In this document: piece after piece, positions 23,112 to 28,043 of the stretch
Position numbering within the stretch: the first letter of the stretch is position 1
How the letters are laid out: each line of letters starts with the position of its first letter
Assembly: GCA_937928755.1 (NCBI GenBank)
Contig: CALEZI010000031.1
Location: 1-28,043 of the forward strand
Source of the DNA: an uncultured Rhodanobacteraceae bacterium
Lineage (GTDB): Bacteria > Pseudomonadota > Gammaproteobacteria > Xanthomonadales > SZUA-5
Reading direction: 5' to 3'
Length of the DNA: 28,043 nt
The notes under the pieces: model-generated
The model's input: the letters and a program-made list of their open reading frames with translations, nothing else
What the model was told of the DNA's origin: nothing
Databases searched by the model: none
Program-made: the position numbers and the translations under genes

Positions 23112-23791
23112 AACGACTCAACGTAATCGGCCAACTGCGCCAGGCAACTGAATGACGGCGGCGGGGTGCCGCCGAACGACCAGCCGAGGCCTTCGCGGTC
23201 GATCCAGGCGGCGTGAAGGCCAGCGCCCAGCGCGCCGAGCACGTCCTGTTCGGGATGGTCTCCGGCATGCAGCGTATCGCCGGGGGCCGCGCCAGCCAGC
23301 GCGCAGGCGGCGTGGAAGATGCCGGCGTCGGGTTTCGCGCTGCCATGGCCGCGTGCCGTGATCTGCCCGCGGAACAGATGCGACAGCCCGACGCGGTCGA
23401 GGCAGGCATTGCCGTTGGTCAGCGATACCAGAGGCGCTCGACGAGCCAGGCGTTCCAGCGCATCGCCCACTTCCGGATAGAGTTCGACGCGGTTGCGCGC
23501 CGCAAAGAAAGCCTCGAACGCCTGTTCGGCTTCGCGCTCGCCGTAACCGTGAGGGCTGAGCGCCTGGCGCAGGCAGATCATGCGCATCGTGGTGAAGTCG
23601 TGACCGAGTTCCGGGTGCGTTGCGAAAACCTGGTCGCGCAGTCGCCGCATCTGTTCGATCGGCAGCGCGAGGGCAACTTCCGGGCAGTGTTGTTCGAGCC
23701 ATTGCTGCAGCGCCAGATCGGCGCGCTCCATCACCGGCGCAATCGGCCACAGGGTGTCGTCGAGATCGAGAGTGATGGCGCGGATTTTCAT
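23108..23791 (-). CDS. HAD-superfamily hydrolase, YigB-like
   Basis: A 227-residue haloacid-dehalogenase-like phosphatase. Motif I is TLDLDDTLW, with nucleophile D9 and acid/base D11. The helical cap lies at about 20-105. Motif II is LVSLTNGN, motif III lysine is in GSAKPDAGIF, and motif IV is HAGDHPEQD. The HAD-IA layout and the LDLDDTLW opening resemble YigB/FMN-type phosphatases; substrate unproven. The ATG is clear, although no strong ribosome site precedes it. Its stop codon TAG is contributed by the CTAG at the right end of the adjacent MITE, so the last residues (DYVESF) may reflect where the element inserted. It is near-normal length, so function is probably intact. Confidence 0.92.
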   Translation of the reverse strand: MKIRAITLDLDDTLWPIAPVMERADLALQQWLEQHCPEVALALPIEQMRRLRDQVFATHPELGHDFTTMRMICLRQALSPHGYGEREAEQAFEAFFAARNRVELYPEVGDALERLARRAPLVSLTNGNACLDRVGLSHLFRGQITARGHGSAKPDAGIFHAACALAGAAPGDTLHAGDHPEQDVLGALGAGLHAAWIDREGLGWSFGGTPPPSFSCLAQLADYVESF

Positions 23792-23859
23792 GGCGGGAGT
23801 TTACCCGCGGATCGCTGACGGGCGCGCGAATGGCGGGGAATCGCAGAAGCAGGGCAGGG

Positions 23860-24030
23860 GCACGCGGCACGGGGAAATGATGCCCAATGCGGTTTCTTGG
23901 TGGGTCCAGACTTGTCTGGACGCCCTGGCTTGCAGGAGCAAAAGCGCCCAGACCAGCCTGGACCCACCCAGGACTGGCAACCTGCGAGTCTTGCTCCCGT
24001 GCCTCGTGCCCCGTGCCCCGTGCCCCGTGC
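23860..24030. repeat. Composite repeat: heptamers flanking a REP-like pair
   Basis: The left edge carries GCACGCG-GCACGGG (23860-23873). The right edge carries five tandem 7-mers of CCCGTGC type (23996-24030; the second reads CTCGTGC), which are the reverse complement of the left units. Between them, GTGG + GTCCAGACTTGTCTGGAC (palindrome 23904-23921) matches the array after gdhA, and a diverged inverted copy follows at about 23944-23969. The whole is roughly symmetrical and fills most of the 241-bp gap between the DegS-like and HAD genes. Confidence 0.75.
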
Positions 24031-24032
24031 AT

Positions 24033-25181
24033 TCACCGCGCCATCGGTGGCTTCTGCGTCAGCTCGATGGTCTTGACGAAGGCGAGGCCGGCGCGCACGG
24101 CTTCGATCTCGGCCAGCGTGCCGGGCGGCAGGTTGGCCTCGGCACTGCGGAACTGCGCGAGCGACGTCAGCGCCACGCCGCGGAAGCTGATCAGGATGTC
24201 GCCCGCGCGAAGGTCGGCCAGCGCCGCAGGCGAGCCTGGCGCAACCGCCTGAACCTGCAGGCCGAGGCGGGCCTCATGGGTGACCGAATGCCGCAGTTCG
24301 ATTGCCGTCAGCTCCACACCCAGCCAGGACCGCGTGACGAATCCCTGTTTCACGATGTCGTCGAGCACTTTGCGCGCGGTTTCGACCGGAATCGCAAAGC
24401 TGATGCCCTCGGCGCCGCGGCCGCGGCCGAACATCGCCGTGTTGATCCCGACCAGTTCGCCCTCGGCGTTCACCAGCGCGCCGCCGGAGTTGCCCGTGTT
24501 GACCGCCGCATCGGTCTGGATCAGATACTCGTAACCGGCGAGTCCGAGGTTGAGGCGTTGATTGCCGAGCGCACTGACGATGCCCATGGTCACGCTCTGG
24601 CCGAGGCCGAAGGGATTGCCGATCGCCAACACCACATCGCCGATGCGCAACTGATCGCTGGCCGCGAAACGCAGTGCCGGCAGATCCTCGGTGTCGATCT
24701 TGAGCACGGCAAGGTCGGTATCCGGATCGGTGGCGACGATGCGCGCATCGGTGGTGCGGCCGTCCCAGAGCACGGCGCGGATGTTGTCCTTGTTTTCGAC
24801 GACGTGGTTGTTGGTCAACAGGTAACCGTCGCTGCGCACGATTACGGCCGAGCCCAGACTCTCTTCGAGGCGCTGGCGCGGCGGCCCCACCGGCGAAAAA
24901 CTGGGGCCGAGGAAGCGCTGGGCGGTAGGGTTGGACTCCAGCCTGGAATAGGCCTGGTCGGTGACGATGCGGTTGGCGTAGATATTCACCACCGAGGGGC
25001 CGGCGGCGCCCACTGCGCTGGCATAGCTGCGCGGATTGCCGCCGTCGCTGCCAACCGCGACGCCAGGCCAGCCGTAGCGCAGCAACAAGGCGAGCGAGGC
25101 AACCGCCAGCCCGCCAACTGCCCAGGCGCCGAAGTAGAACAGGTGGTCGCGCCAGGACGCCGGGTTCGCGGGTGAATTCAT
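24033..25181 (-). CDS. degS: DegS-like membrane-anchored serine protease
   Basis: A 382-residue HtrA-family protease. A single N-terminal membrane anchor (WAVGGLAVASLALLLRYGW, about 20-38) precedes a trypsin-like domain with catalytic H126 (LLTNNHVV), D156 (DTDLAVLKI) and S232 (NTGNSGGALV), spaced as in DegS. One PDZ domain follows (about 285-372, SWLGVEL to the C-terminus), including GSPAALADLRAGDILISFRG. One PDZ plus a membrane anchor points to DegS/AlgW rather than the two-PDZ DegP. DegS senses misfolded outer-membrane proteins and cleaves anti-sigma factor RseA to release sigma-E; RseA is not in this window. The ATG start is supported by the anchor position. The activation loop (about residues 205-218) is short. 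Confidence 0.93.
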   Translation of the reverse strand: MNSPANPASWRDHLFYFGAWAVGGLAVASLALLLRYGWPGVAVGSDGGNPRSYASAVGAAGPSVVNIYANRIVTDQAYSRLESNPTAQRFLGPSFSPVGPPRQRLEESLGSAVIVRSDGYLLTNNHVVENKDNIRAVLWDGRTTDARIVATDPDTDLAVLKIDTEDLPALRFAASDQLRIGDVVLAIGNPFGLGQSVTMGIVSALGNQRLNLGLAGYEYLIQTDAAVNTGNSGGALVNAEGELVGINTAMFGRGRGAEGISFAIPVETARKVLDDIVKQGFVTRSWLGVELTAIELRHSVTHEARLGLQVQAVAPGSPAALADLRAGDILISFRGVALTSLAQFRSAEANLPPGTLAEIEAVRAGLAFVKTIELTQKPPMAR

Positions 25182-25503
25182 GCCACGATTCTAGCCCGGA
25201 TGATCCCTGGATTCGCGCGACGATCGCGCAGCATGTTGATTGTCAAATGGTTTTCCTGCGACGCCGCGTTGATGGTCCGGCTCGATCGGGAGAGCACCCG
25301 GCGATCGGGCGGCGGGCACCTTGTTCTGCTCGTCCGCCGGACGGTGCGCGACCCGTCAGACGTGACAGTCGAGTCATCCGACTGGCCGCGCGGCCAGATG
25401 TAAATCAGACCGCTAACGAGACTTGTTCACAGTATCCCAAGGAGTATTGTTGCGTTCCATCGACGGCATCGTCTGGCCATCCTGGCCGTTCAGGGAGAGC
25501 AAC
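25182..25503 (+). promoter_or_regulatory. Divergent intergenic region before gdhA
   Basis: This 322-bp gap separates the DegS-like gene and gdhA and must hold both promoters; I cannot assign -35/-10 boxes with confidence. It contains the perfect 16-bp palindrome CTGGCCGCGCGGCCAG (25382-25397) and a smaller inverted repeat just upstream (AGTCG...CGACT). A strong AAGGAG (25439-25444) lies 5 bases before an in-frame TTG at 25450, which would add 18 residues to GdhA or make a leader. A GGGAGAG site precedes the accepted ATG. Confidence 0.5.
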
Positions 25504-26862
<1,359 letters not shown>

Positions 26863-26891
26863 GGTAACAACGAGGCTCAGTTTGCGTCGAG

Positions 26892-26921
26892 GGCGCCGCG
26901 CAAGCGGCGCCTTCTGCTTTT
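26892..26921 (+). terminator. Intrinsic terminator of gdhA
   Basis: GGCGCCGC-GCAA-GCGGCGCC (26892-26911) is a perfect 8-bp GC stem with a tetraloop, followed by the T-rich tail TTCTGCTTTT, 30 bases after the gdhA stop. The tail runs directly into the palindrome array, and similar CGCCTTCTGCTCTTGTGGG sequence recurs in each array unit. Confidence 0.8.
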
Positions 26922-27322
26922 GTGGGTCCAGACTTGTCTGGACGCTTTTCCTGCAAGAAGGTCAGAGCAGCGCCTTCTGCTCTTGTGGGTCCAGACTTGT
27001 CTGGACGCTTTTCCTGCAAGAAGATCAGAGCAGCACCTTCTGCTCTTGTGGGTCCAGACTTGTCTGGACGCTTTTCCTGCAGGAGGATCAGAGCTCTTGT
27101 GGGTCCAGACTTGTCTGGACGCTTTTCCTGCAAGAAATCAGAGCAAGAAGATCAGAGCGTCCAGGCAACAGCAGTGAAGCAGAGCGTCCAGACAAGTCTG
27201 GACCCACAGAAGCTGAGCAGAGCGTCCAGACAAGTCTGGACCCACAGAGGCTGAGCAGAGCGTCCAGACAAGTCTGGATTCACAGAAGCGAAGCGCAGCG
27301 TCCAGACAAGTCTGGGCCCACC
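26922..27322. repeat. Bidirectional REP/BIME-like palindrome array
   Basis: Four copies of GTCCAGACTTGTCTGGAC, each headed by GTGG, start at 26926, 26989, 27052 and 27103 (periods 63, 63, 51). Four copies in reverse orientation (GTCCAGACAAGTCTGGAC or one to two changes) start at 27186, 27224, 27262 and 27300 (period 38) and are followed by CCAC or a variant. A degenerate partial copy lies near 27157. Each 63-bp unit also holds a second hairpin (AGAGCAG...CTGCTCT). A GTGG/GTAG head before a short palindrome is the hallmark of REP sequences moved by RAYT transposases. The array sits between convergent gdhA and metH. Confidence 0.9.
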
Positions 27323-27333
27323 AAGGCCCGCCG

Positions 27334-28043
27334 CTACTCCTCCGGATCGTAATCCAGCACCGGCGCCAGCCAGCGTTCGGCTTCGCGCAGCGATTGCCCG
27401 CGCCGATGGGCGTAGTCGGTCACCTGCTCTCTGGTCACCCGGCCGACCACGAAATACTGGCTGTCCGGATGGGCGAAGTAGAGCCCGCTGACGGCCGCCG
27501 CCGGATACATGGCGAAACTCTCGGTCAATTGCATGCCGGCATTCGCCTCAGCCTGCAGCAGGTCGAAGATCACGCGCTTTTCGGTGTGGTCCGGGCAGGC
27601 CGGATAACCGGGCGCGGGACGAATGCCGCGATAACGTTCGTCGACCAACGCTTCGTTGTCGAGCGCCTCGTCCGCGGCGTAACCCCAGAATTCGCGCCGC
27701 ACGCGCTGGTGCAGGCGTTCAGCGAAGGCCTCCGCGAGGCGGTCGGCCAGTGCTTTCAGCAGGATTGCGCTGTAATCGTCATGCGCGGCTTCGAAGGCGG
27801 CGACATGGGATTCGATGCCGATGCCGGCGGTCACGGCGAACGCGCCGATATAGTCGGTCTTTCCCGAGGATTTCGGTGCGACGAAGTCCGCCAGGCACAG
27901 GTTCGGGCGGCCCGGCGGCTTGTCGGCCTGCTGGCGCAGGAAGGAGAGCGTGGCGAGCAGGCCGGTTGCTTCGGTGTGGCCGGGGTGGTCGTTCGGCGGT
28001 TGGTTGTTCTTGGCTTCAAAGGGCGAAGTGCGGGGCTGGGGGC
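27334..28043 (-). CDS. metH: Cobalamin-dependent methionine synthase, C-terminal part
   Basis: This is the 3' portion of metH; the gene continues past the right edge of the window. The visible part is the AdoMet-binding reactivation domain: LATLSFLRQQADKPPGRPN, LCLADFVAPKSSGKTDYIGA, FAVTAGIG, then RREFWGYAADEAL and the diagnostic GIRPAPGYPACPDHTEK, and it ends in VLDYDPEE. MetH transfers a methyl group from methyltetrahydrofolate to homocysteine through cobalamin; this domain reactivates oxidised cobalamin. The frame is open without interruption from 28043 to the TAG at 27334-27336. Upstream of the conserved LRQQ helix, an asparagine/proline-rich stretch (FEAKNNQPPNDHPGHTEATG) replaces the usual short DDI-type loop, suggesting an insertion. 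The start is not visible. Confidence 0.94.
   Translation of the reverse strand, partial: PQPRTSPFEAKNNQPPNDHPGHTEATGLLATLSFLRQQADKPPGRPNLCLADFVAPKSSGKTDYIGAFAVTAGIGIESHVAAFEAAHDDYSAILLKALADRLAEAFAERLHQRVRREFWGYAADEALDNEALVDERYRGIRPAPGYPACPDHTEKRVIFDLLQAEANAGMQLTESFAMYPAAAVSGLYFAHPDSQYFVVGRVTREQVTDYAHRRGQSLREAERWLAPVLDYDPEE

Noticed and set aside
26922..27322. CRISPR array
   Set aside because: The repeats are palindromic, occur in both orientations, and the sequences between them are themselves repeated rather than unique spacers; no cas genes are present.
26882..27352. Open frames of 85-156 codons across the palindrome array, on both strands
   Set aside because: They are open because the unit lengths (63 and 51) are multiples of three and the unit has no stops. 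The peptides are repeats of the DNA repeat, several frames are open at once, and there is no ribosome site.

Overview
The window looks like chromosome of a high-GC gammaproteobacterium, most likely Xanthomonadales/Lysobacterales (Rhodanobacteraceae-like). This rests on strong GC codon bias, gammaproteobacterial-type GdhA and MetH, a FimX-like c-di-GMP protein, and GTGG-headed REP-like palindromes. It is an inference from recognised families, not from a marker gene. I see no rRNA, tRNA, CRISPR array or phage.

Region by region: (a) 218-1502, a MerR regulator divergent from a DUF2938 + DUF2798 membrane-protein pair, with a textbook MerR/SoxR-type operator between them. Bases 1-217 hold only a hairpin. 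(b) 1624-7335, a PYROXD2-like FAD oxidoreductase, a YciI-family protein, a DUF2277 protein and a large periplasmic-propeller diguanylate cyclase. (c) 7401-13558, a cell-envelope block: a GT-C type membrane glycosyltransferase, a degenerate LpxL-like acyltransferase, an unknown protein, a polysaccharide deacetylase, and a DprE1-like oxidase followed by a DprE2-like reductase. (d) 13731-17957, a small membrane protein translationally coupled to an orphan HlyD/RND-type adaptor, then a REC-REC-PAS-GGDEF-EAL protein. (e) 18066-20494, an OppC-type permease overlapping a fused double ABC ATPase, with no OppB or binding protein here. (f) 20578-22276, tandem paralogous secreted Sel1-like proteins with related promoters and 5' hairpins. 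(g) 22286-25181, dispersed hairpins, a GNAT acetyltransferase, a MITE, a HAD hydrolase, a composite repeat and a DegS-like protease. (h) 25504-28043, gdhA, its terminator, an eight-copy palindrome array and the 3' end of metH.

The most coherent functional idea is in block (c). DprE1/DprE2 homologues epimerise polyprenyl-phosphoribose to polyprenyl-phosphoarabinose, and GT-C enzymes use polyprenyl-phosphate sugars as donors. The block could therefore supply and transfer an arabinofuranose-type sugar to an envelope glycan, pilin or lipid. The UbiA-type phosphoribosyltransferase that would start the path is not in the window. Two c-di-GMP proteins (4309-7335 and 15372-17957) suggest surface or motility regulation nearby.

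The intergenic DNA is unusually rich in repeats: a 165-bp CTAG-flanked MITE whose right end supplies the stop codon of the HAD gene, a bidirectional array of one 18-bp palindrome after gdhA, a related composite element before the HAD gene, tandem hairpins after the second Sel1-like gene, and two copies of an 18-nt sequence about 4.3 kb apart.
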